Assembly (NCBI RefSeq): GCF_013155335.1
Contig: NZ_JABJQZ010000005.1
Coordinates: 310,001-374,000, forward strand
Direction of reading: 5' to 3'
Length of the DNA stretch: 64,000 bases
DNA from: Nocardioides sp. zg-1230
GTDB taxonomy: Bacteria > Actinomycetota > Actinomycetes > Propionibacteriales > Nocardioidaceae
Numbering within the stretch: the stretch's first letter is position 1; each line of letters begins with the position of its first letter. Positions 48,112 through 56,410 of the stretch are shown piece by piece. The position numbers were made by a program, and so were the translations under genes. The notes beneath the pieces were generated by a model, which did not search any database, was not told where the DNA came from, and saw nothing but the letters and a program-made list of their open reading frames with translations.

Positions 48112-49560
48112 GTGCGTAGAGCAAAGATCGTCTGCACCCTCGGCCCCGCGGTGAACACCCCCGAGGGGATCCGGTCCCTCGTCGAGGCCGGCATGGACGT
48201 CGCGCGGCTCAACATGAGCCACGGGGCGTACGCCGACCACGAGGCCGTCTACCGGATGGTCCGCGAGGCCTCCGACGAGAGCGGCCACGCGATCGGCATC
48301 TTCGCCGACCTCCAGGGTCCGAAGATCCGGCTCGAGACGTTCGCCGACGGGCCGGTGAAGCTCAAGCGGGGATCGACCTTCACCATCACCACGCGTGACG
48401 TCGAGGGCACCGCGGAGATCTGCGGCACGACCTACAAGGGCCTGCCGGGCGACGTGAAGCCGGGTGACCCGCTCCTCATCGACGACGGCAAGGTCCGTCT
48501 CAGGGCGACCGAGGTCACCGACACCGACGTGGTCACCGAGGTCGTCGTGCCGGGCAAGGTCTCCAACAACAAGGGCATCAACCTGCCCGGCGTCGCGGTG
48601 TCGGTGCCCGCCCTGTCCGAGAAGGACACCGAGGACCTGCGCTGGGCCCTGAGGCTGGGTGTCGACTTCATCGCGCTGAGCTTCGTGCGCCACGGCGGCG
48701 ACGCCGACGACGTACGCGCCGTGATGCGCGAGGAGAACATCTCCGTCCCCGTCATCGCCAAGATCGAGAAGCCGCAGGCCCTCGACAACATCGACGAGAT
48801 CGTCGACGCCTTCGACGGCCTCATGGTCGCTCGCGGCGACCTCGGCGTGGAGTGCCCGCTCGAGGACGTGCCGATCCACCAGAAGCGGATCATCGACAAG
48901 GCGCGGCGCAACGCCAAGCCCGTCATCGTGGCCACCCAGATGCTCGAGTCGATGATCACCTCGCCCGCGCCGACCCGCGCCGAGGCGAGCGACGTGGCCA
49001 ACGCGGTCCTCGACGGCGCCGACGCGGTGATGTTGTCGGGCGAGACGAGCGTGGGGGAGCACCCCATCGTCGCCGTCGAGACGATGGCCCGCATCGTCCA
49101 GTCGACCGAGGTGCACGGCCTCGGCCACATGGCGGAGGTGGAGTGGCAGCCGCACACCCGGGGCGGCATCATCGCCAAGGCGGCCGCCGAGGTCGCGGAG
49201 CGTGTCGAGGCGAAGTACGTCGTCGCCTTCACCACGAGCGGCGACTCGGCGAAGCGGCTCTCGCGCTACCGCGGCCCGATCCCGGTCCTCGCCTTCACCC
49301 CGAAGGCCCGCACCCGTTCGCAGCTGGCGCTGACCTGGGGCGTCGAGACGTTCCAGGCGGGCGAGGTCGAGCACACCGACGAGATGGTGCGGCAGGTCGA
49401 CGAGGCGCTCCTCAACATCGGACGGGTCAAGGAGGGTGACCTCGTCGTCATCATCGCCGGCAGCCCGCCCGGCATCCCGGGCTCGACCAACGCGTTGCGC
49501 ATCCACCGCATGGGCGATGCCATCAACGAGGTCACCCCGGCCTACCGCCGCACCCGCTGA
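48112..49560 (+). CDS. pyk: Pyruvate kinase
   Basis: Converts phosphoenolpyruvate and ADP to pyruvate and ATP. The 482-aa protein begins MRRAKIVCTLGPA. It has the substrate motifs RLNMSHG, GPKIRLE, the active-site lysine in IAKIEKPQALDN, MVARGDLGVE and TRAEASDVANAVLDGADAVMLSGETS. The C-terminal allosteric domain covers the last 130 residues. The GTG at 48112 was preferred to the one at 48103 because the first lies at the leaderless distance from TAGGGT and gives the usual N-terminus. It ends 1 nt from the convergent LAGLIDADG gene. Confidence 0.95.
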   Translation: MRRAKIVCTLGPAVNTPEGIRSLVEAGMDVARLNMSHGAYADHEAVYRMVREASDESGHAIGIFADLQGPKIRLETFADGPVKLKRGSTFTITTRDVEGTAEICGTTYKGLPGDVKPGDPLLIDDGKVRLRATEVTDTDVVTEVVVPGKVSNNKGINLPGVAVSVPALSEKDTEDLRWALRLGVDFIALSFVRHGGDADDVRAVMREENISVPVIAKIEKPQALDNIDEIVDAFDGLMVARGDLGVECPLEDVPIHQKRIIDKARRNAKPVIVATQMLESMITSPAPTRAEASDVANAVLDGADAVMLSGETSVGEHPIVAVETMARIVQSTEVHGLGHMAEVEWQPHTRGGIIAKAAAEVAERVEAKYVVAFTTSGDSAKRLSRYRGPIPVLAFTPKARTRSQLALTWGVETFQAGEVEHTDEMVRQVDEALLNIGRVKEGDLVVIIAGSPPGIPGSTNALRIHRMGDAINEVTPAYRRTR

Positions 49561-49561
49561 T

Positions 49562-50302
49562 TCAGCACTTCGGTCCGATGAGGGCGTCGAGTCGCGCGAC
49601 TGCCTCCTTCCGTGAGACGGACACCGTCCAGGGCCCGGATTGCCTCCAGTCGACGTATGCGAGGTCGAGCGCCCAGCAGCAGAGGTCGATGATGTCGTCG
49701 GAGCGGTTGCTGAACTGCCAGCGCGGGTAGTCGTAGCGGCGCTTCTCGCCGTCGACCATCCGGGTGGCCCAGTTGTTGACACGAGACCCGTCGGAATGGA
49801 AGAGGCCGCGGAGGAAGGCTCCCGGAAAGGCTGTCACCACGTCGACCTGCCACGGCTCGAGGACGATCGCGCGCTCGTGCTTGCGCCCGCTGCCGTGCTG
49901 AGGGAACAGGCACGGCCAGTGCTTCCAGTTGCTTTGGACCACAGTCGTGCCCGGTGCGTTGACGGTGAAGACGCCGCCCGGCTGAAGGGACTTCACGAGC
50001 GCTGACACGTCGTCGACTATCCCGGGGAGGGAGGCGTCGCACGCGACGCGGAGCGTCGTGTGTGCCCCATGGCGAGATACGCATCCGTCGCCGAGATAGA
50101 AGCCGAGCAGCGCCGCATAGTCCCAAGCCGGGCACGGCACGGCGCCTCGACAGACGACACATCCTGGGTCGACTCGCGGCGCACCTGTCAACCACGACCG
50201 GATCGTCGATCTGGCGATCCCTGTCTCCCGGCTCGCGGCGCTCACAGTCGCGCCCGCAGACACAAGACCGATCGCGCGGGAGCGGTCCAGGACTGAATAC
50301 AC
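49562..50302 (-). CDS. HTH plus LAGLIDADG-type endonuclease-like protein
   Basis: A 246-aa protein. Residues 14-40 form a resolvase-like HTH (GATVSAASRETGIARSTIRSWL). A Cys cluster follows, Cys48-x2-Cys51 and Cys57. Two LAGLIDADG helices are evident: ALLGFYLGDGC (residues 64-74) and FLRGLFHSDGS (163-173), each with the catalytic-type acidic residue. It looks like a single-chain homing-type enzyme or a regulator built from that fold. The GTG start gives MYSVLDRSRAI; a start further upstream at 50371 would overlap the tRNA gene and is rejected. It lies 44 nt downstream of that tRNA in the same direction. Confidence 0.75.
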   Translation of the reverse strand: MYSVLDRSRAIGLVSAGATVSAASRETGIARSTIRSWLTGAPRVDPGCVVCRGAVPCPAWDYAALLGFYLGDGCVSRHGAHTTLRVACDASLPGIVDDVSALVKSLQPGGVFTVNAPGTTVVQSNWKHWPCLFPQHGSGRKHERAIVLEPWQVDVVTAFPGAFLRGLFHSDGSRVNNWATRMVDGEKRRYDYPRWQFSNRSDDIIDLCCWALDLAYVDWRQSGPWTVSVSRKEAVARLDALIGPKC

Positions 50303-50346
50303 GTAGGTCACCGTGGCACCAAGCACTGACAGCCACGTCGAGAAGG

Positions 50347-50419
50347 TGCCCCGGGTGAGATTCGAACTCACACTGGATGTGGTTTGAGCACATTTCCTCT
50401 GCCGTTGGGATACCGGGGC
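50347..50419 (-). tRNA. tRNA with CAA anticodon (Leu-like) but short variable loop
   Basis: A 73-nt cloverleaf with a 7-bp acceptor stem GCCCCGG/CCGGGGC, anticodon stem ATGTG/CACAT, loop CTCAAAC (anticodon CAA), T-arm GTGAG-TTCGAAT-CTCAC and discriminator A. The variable loop is only 5 nt (CCAGT), whereas tRNA-Leu is class II with a long variable arm. The D-stem has three good pairs and one mismatch. CAA would read UUG codons. The gene is clearly a tRNA by structure, but whether leucyl-tRNA synthetase charges it is uncertain. Confidence 0.8.
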
Positions 50420-50447
50420 GGAATCGGCGTCGGAACCCTATCCGAAC

Positions 50448-50453
50448 TAGCCT
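50448..50453 (+). promoter_or_regulatory. Leaderless promoter of the ANTAR regulator (TAGCCT)
   Basis: TAGCCT is followed by 7 nt and the GTG start. It lies 28 nt from the 5' end of the divergent tRNA gene. Confidence 0.55.
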
Positions 50454-50460
50454 TGCGACC

Positions 50461-51105
50461 GTGACCCAGCCCGTGGACAGCAGCGCCCCCGCAGACGGCG
50501 TACGCCGTGTCGTGATCGCCGAGGACGAGGCGCTCATCCGCATGGACCTCGCCGAGATGCTGGCCGAGGAGGGGTACGACGTCGTGGGCCAGGCCGGCGA
50601 CGGACAGCGGGCGATCGAGCTCGCGCGCGAGCTGCGGCCCGACCTGGTGATCCTCGACGTCAAGATGCCGGTGCTCGACGGCATCGCGGCGGCCGAGACG
50701 ATCGCGGGGGAGCGGATCGCGCCCGTGGTCATCCTCACCGCGTTCTCCCAGCGCGACCTGGTGTCTCGGGCGCGCGACGCCGGCGCGATGGCGTACCTGG
50801 TCAAGCCGTTCCAGCGCGGTGACCTCGTGCCGGCCATCGAGATGGCGGTGAGCCGCTACGCCGAGATCGCGGTCCTCGAACGCGAGGTGTCCGACCTCCA
50901 GGAGTCGCTCGCGACCCGCAAGTCGGTCGACCGCGCCAAGAGCGTCCTGCAGGAGAAGCTCGGGCTCAGCGAGCCCGACGCGTTCCGCTGGATCCAGAAG
51001 ACCGCGATGGACCTGCGGCTGTCGATGAAGCAGGTCGCCGACGGCGTCGTGGAGCACGGCGTGGCCGGGCTCGGCGACGGTTCCGGGGGATCAGCCCCCG
51101 CCTGA
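50461..51105 (+). CDS. pdtaR: ANTAR-domain response regulator (PdtaR-like)
   Basis: A 214-aa antiterminator. The receiver domain has Glu21/Asp22, phospho-acceptor Asp66 in LILDVKMP and Lys115 in YLVKPFQ. The ANTAR domain (about residues 140-195) contains RKSVDRAKSVLQEKLGLSEPDAFRWIQKTAMD, which binds paired RNA hairpins to prevent termination. In mycobacteria the partner kinase is PdtaS, encoded elsewhere; no kinase is adjacent here. The leaderless GTG was chosen over a longer upstream frame. Confidence 0.93.
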   Translation: MTQPVDSSAPADGVRRVVIAEDEALIRMDLAEMLAEEGYDVVGQAGDGQRAIELARELRPDLVILDVKMPVLDGIAAAETIAGERIAPVVILTAFSQRDLVSRARDAGAMAYLVKPFQRGDLVPAIEMAVSRYAEIAVLEREVSDLQESLATRKSVDRAKSVLQEKLGLSEPDAFRWIQKTAMDLRLSMKQVADGVVEHGVAGLGDGSGGSAPA

Positions 51106-51172
51106 CCCACCGACCTGACCCCCGCCTCGTCAAGGTCTCGTCAAGGCTTGGGTGGCTGCCGTGTTTCGCGGA

Positions 51173-51205
51173 CGTTTCCGGTACAGACCGGTTGGTCACG
51201 AAACG
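51173..51205. promoter_or_regulatory. Inverted repeat upstream of livJ
   Basis: CGTTTC (51173-51178) and GAAACG (51200-51205) face each other across 21 nt that contain two CCGG tetramers. A direct repeat CTCGTCAAGG lies just upstream (51126-51146). The site is about 110 nt before the livJ start and could bind a nitrogen or amino-acid regulator. It does not match the GlnR consensus closely. Confidence 0.3.
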
Positions 51206-51260
51206 GCAACGGCGGAAGACTCGGGCGGTGCAATCGTGTCCTGGGCCACATCCCGAGTGT

Positions 51261-51266
51261 TAGGTT
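51261..51266 (+). promoter_or_regulatory. Probable livJ promoter (TAGGTT)
   Basis: A TAGGTT box lies 50 nt before the livJ ATG, leaving a leader of about 44 nt that carries the GGAGGG ribosome site. Confidence 0.4.
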
Positions 51267-51316
51267 CCCGCCACGAGGCTGCCGAGGTGGACAGCCCAGA
51301 GAACTACGGAGGGTCC

Positions 51317-52465
51317 ATGATCCGCTCATCCAAGACGTGGCAGGTCGCCGCAGTGGCGTCCGTCGCCGGTCTGGTGCTCAGCGCATGCGGAACGACCGAC
51401 ACCGATGGTGGCGGCGACGCGTCCGGCGAGGACTGCAACTTCAAGATCGGCGTGATGGGAGCCCTCTCGGGTGCCAACGCCAGCATCGTCCTCCCGTCCG
51501 TCGACGGCGCCGAGCTCGCGCTCAAGCAGTGGGAGAACGACGAGTGCGAGATCACGCTCGAGAAGTTCGACACCGAGGGCGACCCGGCCAAGGCGACTCC
51601 GGTCGCCACCCAGATCGCGGGCGACGACACCTTCATCGGTGTCATCGGCGGCGCGTTCTCCGGTGAGACCCGTGCGACGAAGAGCATCTACAACGACGCC
51701 GGCGTGACCATGGTCAGCCAGTCGGCCACCGCGACCGACCTCACCCAGGAGGACCCGGTGGAGGTCTTCCACCGCCTCGTCCCCTACGACGACTACCAGG
51801 GTGCCGCGATCGCCAACTACCTCACCGACGAGGTCGGCGCGAGCAAGGTGTTCGTCGTCGACAACTCGGAGGCCTACGGCGAGCCGCTGGCCGACCGCGT
51901 CGAGGAGACCCTCGGTGACGCGATGGTCCAGCGCGACAAGACCGAGGTCGGCCAGACTGACTTCGCGCCCACCATCTCCAAGATGGAGTCCGCAGAGCCC
52001 GACGCGATCTTCTACGGTGGCTACATCGCCGAGGCCGCGCCGCTGCTCAAGCAGATCCGCGACGCCGGCATCGAGGCTCCGTTCGTCGGTGGTGACGGCC
52101 TCTACGGTGCCGACTTCGGCAACGCGGTCGGCGAGGCGGGCGAGGGTGCCGTCGTGATGTGCCCCTGCGCCCCCATCGAGGAGGACAGCACGTTCGCTGC
52201 CGACTACGAGGAGGAGTTCGGCAGTGCCCCCGGCGCCTACGCGGCTGAGGGCTTCGACGCGATGAGCACGTTCCTGGCCGCTCTCGACGACGGTGCTCGT
52301 ACCCGCGAGGAGGTCGAGGCGTTCATCGACGACTACACCGGCGAGGGCCTCAGCAAGGAGATCGCCTTCGACGAGAACGGCGACGTCCCGCAGGAGAACG
52401 TCTCCTACTGGGCCTACAAGAACGAGGGCGGCACCCTCGTTCCCGAGGTCGAGGTCACGCCCTGA
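51317..52465 (+). CDS. livJ: Branched-chain amino-acid ABC transporter substrate-binding lipoprotein
   Basis: A 382-aa extracytoplasmic binding protein of the Leu/Ile/Val type. The signal peptide ends in the lipobox LSAC (Cys24). The ligand-binding lobes begin FKIGVMGALSGANAS and include VIGGAFSGETRATKSIYNDAGVTMVS and KVFVVDNSEAYGEPL. GGAGGG is 5 nt before the ATG. It heads the livJHMGF operon and is separated from livH by a strong hairpin. Ligands other than branched-chain amino acids (amides, urea) cannot be excluded. Confidence 0.9.
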   Translation: MIRSSKTWQVAAVASVAGLVLSACGTTDTDGGGDASGEDCNFKIGVMGALSGANASIVLPSVDGAELALKQWENDECEITLEKFDTEGDPAKATPVATQIAGDDTFIGVIGGAFSGETRATKSIYNDAGVTMVSQSATATDLTQEDPVEVFHRLVPYDDYQGAAIANYLTDEVGASKVFVVDNSEAYGEPLADRVEETLGDAMVQRDKTEVGQTDFAPTISKMESAEPDAIFYGGYIAEAAPLLKQIRDAGIEAPFVGGDGLYGADFGNAVGEAGEGAVVMCPCAPIEEDSTFAADYEEEFGSAPGAYAAEGFDAMSTFLAALDDGARTREEVEAFIDDYTGEGLSKEIAFDENGDVPQENVSYWAYKNEGGTLVPEVEVTP

Positions 52466-52490
52466 TCCTCACGGATTGACCATGTACGAC

Positions 52491-52523
52491 GGGGGCGGTC
52501 GGGTCTTGTGCCTGACCGCCCCC
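52491..52523 (+). terminator. Hairpin between livJ and livH
   Basis: GGGGGCGGTC and GACCGCCCCC form a 10-bp stem with a 13-nt loop, 26 nt after the livJ stop. It may be a partial terminator or an mRNA stabiliser that keeps the binding protein in excess over the membrane parts. Confidence 0.7.
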
Positions 52524-52566
52524 GATCCATGGCCCGGACCGGGCCACGACCAGGGAGGGCCCTGAG

Positions 52567-53538
52567 TTGGACTTCGATGCCTTGATCAGCGGGTTGGACC
52601 GTCACACACTGGACGGGATCACCCGCGGATCCATCTACGCGCTCGTCGCGCTCGGCTACACCATGGTGTACGGCGTGATGAAGCTGATCAACTTCGCCCA
52701 CTCCGAGGTGTTCATGGTGGGCACCTGGGCAGTCCTGGGTGTCTACACCGTCATCGGAGCCACCGCCGGGATGGGCGTCGGCATGGTCATCCTGGCCACG
52801 CTGCTGGCGCTGGTGGGCGCCATGCTGGCCTCCGCCGGCACCGCGCTCGCGGTCGAGCGCATCGCCTACCGGCCGCTGCGCAAGAAGGGCGCTCCACCCC
52901 TCATCTTCCTCATCACCGGCATCGGGTGCTCGATGGTCCTCGTCGAGACCTTCGGCCAGGTGTTCGAGGTCTTCTTCGGTGACCCGTTCGGCCGCGTGAC
53001 GGTCAACATCCCCTCCGTCCTGGCGACGAAGGAGCTGTTCACCATCCCGGGGATCGACCTGGTCATCACCAACACCCGGGTCATCATCATCGTGGGCGCT
53101 GTCTTGATGATGCTGGCGCTGGACACGTTCGTGAACAAGAGTCGACTCGGTCGCGGCGTCCGCGCCGTCGCGCAGGACCCCGACACCGCCTCGCTCATGG
53201 GCGTCAACCAGAACCGCGTCATCATGCTGGTCTTCGTCCTCGGTGGTGCAATGGCAGGTGTGGCCGCGTTGCTCTACACGATCCAGTACGACATCACGAA
53301 GTTCGACATCGGATTCATCATCGGCCTGAAGGCCTTCACCGCCGCCGTCCTCGGCGGCATCGGCAACCTGCGGGGCGCTCTCGTGGGTGGTCTGCTGCTC
53401 GGCATCGCCGAGGTCTACGCCTCGACGATCTGGAGCTCCGAATGGGCCAACGTGACGGCGTTCGTCGTCCTCGTCGTGGTCCTGATGTTCCGCCCGACCG
53501 GTCTGCTGGGCGAGTCGCTCGGAAAGGCACGCGCATGA
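52567..53538 (+). CDS. livH: Branched-chain amino-acid ABC transporter permease LivH
   Basis: A 323-aa permease with eight or so helices. It has the family segment GSIYALVALGYTMVYGVMKLINFAHSE near the N-terminus and the ATPase-contact loop RAVAQDPDTASLMGVN near residues 199-214. It starts with TTG; GGAGGG 7 nt upstream supports this unusual start. The stop overlaps livM (ATGA). Confidence 0.93.
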   Translation: MDFDALISGLDRHTLDGITRGSIYALVALGYTMVYGVMKLINFAHSEVFMVGTWAVLGVYTVIGATAGMGVGMVILATLLALVGAMLASAGTALAVERIAYRPLRKKGAPPLIFLITGIGCSMVLVETFGQVFEVFFGDPFGRVTVNIPSVLATKELFTIPGIDLVITNTRVIIIVGAVLMMLALDTFVNKSRLGRGVRAVAQDPDTASLMGVNQNRVIMLVFVLGGAMAGVAALLYTIQYDITKFDIGFIIGLKAFTAAVLGGIGNLRGALVGGLLLGIAEVYASTIWSSEWANVTAFVVLVVVLMFRPTGLLGESLGKARA

Positions 53539-54674
53539 GCCAGATCCTTGACACCGTCCGCGGCCTCGGCATCCGCGACCGCATCGCCCGCGCCCCCGGC
53601 TGGGCGCGCAAGATCGGCATGCTCCTGGTGATCGCGTTCGCGTTCTACCTGCCGTTCCTCAACATCCTGCCGTTCGCCTACATCCGCACCGACCTCACCT
53701 CGAGGGGCTCCGACTGGGCCAGCGTGCTGTTCCTCGTCGTCGTCTACATGATCGTGGCCGTCGGGCTCAACGTCGTGATCGGCTTCGCCGGACTGCTCGA
53801 CCTCGGTTACGTCGGCTTCTACGCCCTGGGTGCCTACTCGATCGCCCTGTTCGGCTCGCCGTCCTCGCCGGTGGTGGAGGCCCTGCAGAGCAGGTTCGGC
53901 CTCTCCGAGACATGGGCCGTCCCGTTCGCGATGTGCATCCCGATCGCGATTGCGATGTCCCTTATCGCCGGCGTGATCCTGGGCGCCCCCACCCTGCGCC
54001 TGCGTGGCGACTACCTGGCCATCGTCACCCTGGGCTTCGGCGAGATCATCCGCATCACCGCCCGCAACCTGGACAACGTGACCAACGGCGCGACGGGCAT
54101 CACCAACGTCCCGACGCCGCCCGGTCCGGAGATCGACGGCCGTTCGTTCTTCAACACGGTCGACGCCGAGCGGTGGTACTGGCTCGCGCTGACCATCCTG
54201 ATCGTCATCATCTGGCTGGCGTTCCGGCTCGAGCACAGCCGGGTCGGCCGGGCCTGGCTCGCCATCCGCGAGGACGAGGACGCCGCCGCGATCATGGGCG
54301 TGGCCGCCTTCAAGTTCAAGCTGTGGGCATTCGCCATCGGCGCCTCCGTCGGTGGCCTCGCAGGCCTGCTGTTCGGCAGCAAGCAGCAGTACGTCGAGCC
54401 CAACGCGTTCATGGTCAACCTGTCGTTCCTCTTCGTGGCGATGGTGGTCATCGGAGGCTCGGGCAACATCTACGGCGTGCTGCTCGGAGCGTTCCTGCTC
54501 ACCTACCTCCCCGAGCGGTTCCGCGAGTTCCAGGAGTGGCGCCCGTTCGCGTTCGGCGTGGCGCTCGTGCTCGTCATGATCCTGCGCCCGCAGGGACTGG
54601 TGCCGAGCAGACGCAGGGCACGAGAATTCGAGGACCGCAAGCTCGAGGCCGAGGAGGCTGCCGCCGATGCCTGA
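53535..54674 (+). CDS. livM: Branched-chain amino-acid ABC transporter permease LivM
   Basis: A 379-aa permease, the partner of LivH. It contains GLNVVIGFAGLLDLGYVGFYALGAYS, LRLRGDYLAIVTLGFGEIIRI and the coupling loop REDEDAAAIMGV. The C-terminal 25 residues are a charged coil (REFEDRKLEAEEAA). It is coupled to livH by ATGA and overlaps livG by 8 nt. Confidence 0.94.
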   Translation: MSQILDTVRGLGIRDRIARAPGWARKIGMLLVIAFAFYLPFLNILPFAYIRTDLTSRGSDWASVLFLVVVYMIVAVGLNVVIGFAGLLDLGYVGFYALGAYSIALFGSPSSPVVEALQSRFGLSETWAVPFAMCIPIAIAMSLIAGVILGAPTLRLRGDYLAIVTLGFGEIIRITARNLDNVTNGATGITNVPTPPGPEIDGRSFFNTVDAERWYWLALTILIVIIWLAFRLEHSRVGRAWLAIREDEDAAAIMGVAAFKFKLWAFAIGASVGGLAGLLFGSKQQYVEPNAFMVNLSFLFVAMVVIGGSGNIYGVLLGAFLLTYLPERFREFQEWRPFAFGVALVLVMILRPQGLVPSRRRAREFEDRKLEAEEAAADA

Positions 54675-55620
54675 GGACACCATGCACGACGAGACGACGG
54701 CGGACGGCGCGACCACGGTCGCTCCGGACACCTCCGACCACGAGGCGCTCAGCATCCACGTCGGCCCCGAGGGGGAGACGCTGCTCGAGATCGACCACGT
54801 CACGCTGCGCTTCGGCGGTGTGGTCGCGCTCAACGACGTCGACTTCTCGATCAAGCGAGGCGAGATCCTCGGCCTGATCGGGCCCAACGGCGCCGGCAAG
54901 ACCACGTGCTTCAACGTCATGACCGGGGTCTACACGCCGACCTCCGGCGAGGTGCGCTTCAACGGCAGGGTGATCAGCGGCAACAAGCCGCACAAGATCA
55001 ACCACCTCGGCATCGCCCGGACCTTCCAGAACATCCGGCTCTTCCCGGAGATGTCGGCACTGGAGAACGTCCTGGTCGGGTGCGACGCGCGCCACAAGAC
55101 CAGCGTGCTGGGCGTGCTGTTCCGTGCCTATCGTGTCCGCCCGACGGAGGACCAGCTCCCGGACAACGGGCTCAAGCGCGCCTTCGCCAAGGTGTTCGGC
55201 ATGAGCCGGCACACCCTGGAGGAGCGCGGTGGTCGCATCCGGGCCATGGAGCTGCTCAAGTTCGTGGGCATCGCCGACCGCGCCCACGAGCTGTCACGCA
55301 ACCTGCCCTACGGCTACCAGAGGCGCCTCGAGATCGCCCGCGCTCTGGCCACGGAGCCCGAGCTGCTGTGCCTCGACGAGCCGGCTGCCGGCTTCAACCC
55401 CGCGGAGAAGGAGGACCTCATGGACCTCATCCGCCGCATCCGCGACCTCGGGCACACGGTCCTGGTCATCGAGCACGACATGAAGCTCGTGCTCGGCGTC
55501 ACGGACCGGATCATCGTCCTCGAGTTCGGCCAGAAGATCGCCGAGGGCACGCCTGACGAGGTCGCCCGCAACCCGAAGGTCATCGCCGCCTACCTGGGAG
55601 AGCCCGACGATGCTGCTTGA
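54667..55620 (+). CDS. livG: Branched-chain amino-acid ABC transporter ATPase LivG
   Basis: A 317-aa ATPase, longer than the usual 255 aa. The extra length comes from an acidic N-terminal extension of about 38 residues (EDTMHDETTADGATT) and an insertion around residues 155-190 (HKTSVLGVLFRAYRVRPTEDQ). Walker A is GPNGAGKTT, the signature is LPYGYQRRLEIARAL and Walker B is LLCLDEPAAGF. The long N-terminus could instead mean a later start, but no other start with a ribosome site is obvious. It overlaps both neighbours. Confidence 0.93.
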   Translation: MPEDTMHDETTADGATTVAPDTSDHEALSIHVGPEGETLLEIDHVTLRFGGVVALNDVDFSIKRGEILGLIGPNGAGKTTCFNVMTGVYTPTSGEVRFNGRVISGNKPHKINHLGIARTFQNIRLFPEMSALENVLVGCDARHKTSVLGVLFRAYRVRPTEDQLPDNGLKRAFAKVFGMSRHTLEERGGRIRAMELLKFVGIADRAHELSRNLPYGYQRRLEIARALATEPELLCLDEPAAGFNPAEKEDLMDLIRRIRDLGHTVLVIEHDMKLVLGVTDRIIVLEFGQKIAEGTPDEVARNPKVIAAYLGEPDDAA

Positions 55621-56320
55621 GATGAAGGACGCCGTGCTCAGCTACGGCAAGATCGAGGCGCTCCACGGCATCAGCGTGGAGGTGGCCCAGGGTGAGGTGG
55701 TCTCGCTCATCGGCGCCAACGGCGCCGGCAAGACGTCGACGATGCGTGCGCTCTCCGGCGTGCGCGGGCTCTCCGCGGGCTCCGTCATCTTCGACGGCGA
55801 GGACGTCACCAAGCTGCGCGCCGACCAGCGCCTGCGCAAGGGCCTCGTGCTGTGCCCCGAGGGCCGGGGGATCTTCCCCGGCATGACGGTCACCGAGAAC
55901 CTCAACATGGGTGCGTACGCGCGCAAGGACAAGGACGCCCTCGACGAGGACTACGACCGCGTCTTCGGCCTCTTCCCGCGACTCCTCGAGCGCAAGAAGC
56001 AGGTCGCCGGCACGATGTCGGGCGGCGAGCAGCAGATGCTCGCGATCGGGCGCTCCCTCATGTCGCGACCCAAGCTGCTCATGCTGGACGAGCCGTCGAT
56101 GGGGCTCGCGCCCATGCTGATCCAGCAGATCTTCGACATCATCACCGAGATCTCGCAGCAGGGCACCACGATCCTGGTCGTGGAGCAGAACGCCAAGCAG
56201 GCGCTCACCCGCAGCGACCGGGCCTACGTGCTGGAGACCGGTCGGATCGTCAAGACGGGCACCGGTTCGGAGCTCCTCGACGATCCGTCGGTGCGCGAGG
56301 CCTACCTCGGCGTAGCCTGA
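55610..56320 (+). CDS. livF: Branched-chain amino-acid ABC transporter ATPase LivF
   Basis: A 236-aa ATPase of normal length. Walker A is GANGAGKTS, the signature is MSGGEQQMLAIGRSL, Walker B is LLMLDEPSMGL and the switch position is VVEQNAKQ. It pairs with LivG to drive uptake. It is the last gene of the liv operon and overlaps livG by 11 nt. Confidence 0.95.
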   Translation: MLLEMKDAVLSYGKIEALHGISVEVAQGEVVSLIGANGAGKTSTMRALSGVRGLSAGSVIFDGEDVTKLRADQRLRKGLVLCPEGRGIFPGMTVTENLNMGAYARKDKDALDEDYDRVFGLFPRLLERKKQVAGTMSGGEQQMLAIGRSLMSRPKLLMLDEPSMGLAPMLIQQIFDIITEISQQGTTILVVEQNAKQALTRSDRAYVLETGRIVKTGTGSELLDDPSVREAYLGVA

Positions 56321-56410
56321 TCCCGGCAACGGGGCTAAGGTCTGTCCCCGTGTGGTGCCGCGAGAGGGCGGCTGGGGGCCACCGTGGGTGCTCGAGGAAG
56401 TGGTGGGTCG

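Noticed and set aside
50303-50371. Upstream start for the LAGLIDADG gene at 50371
   Set aside because: The added 23 codons would be read partly from the tRNA 3' end and resemble no protein N-terminus.
51173-51205. GlnR box upstream of livJ
   Set aside because: GTCAC and GAAAC are adjacent instead of 6 nt apart, so the consensus is not met.
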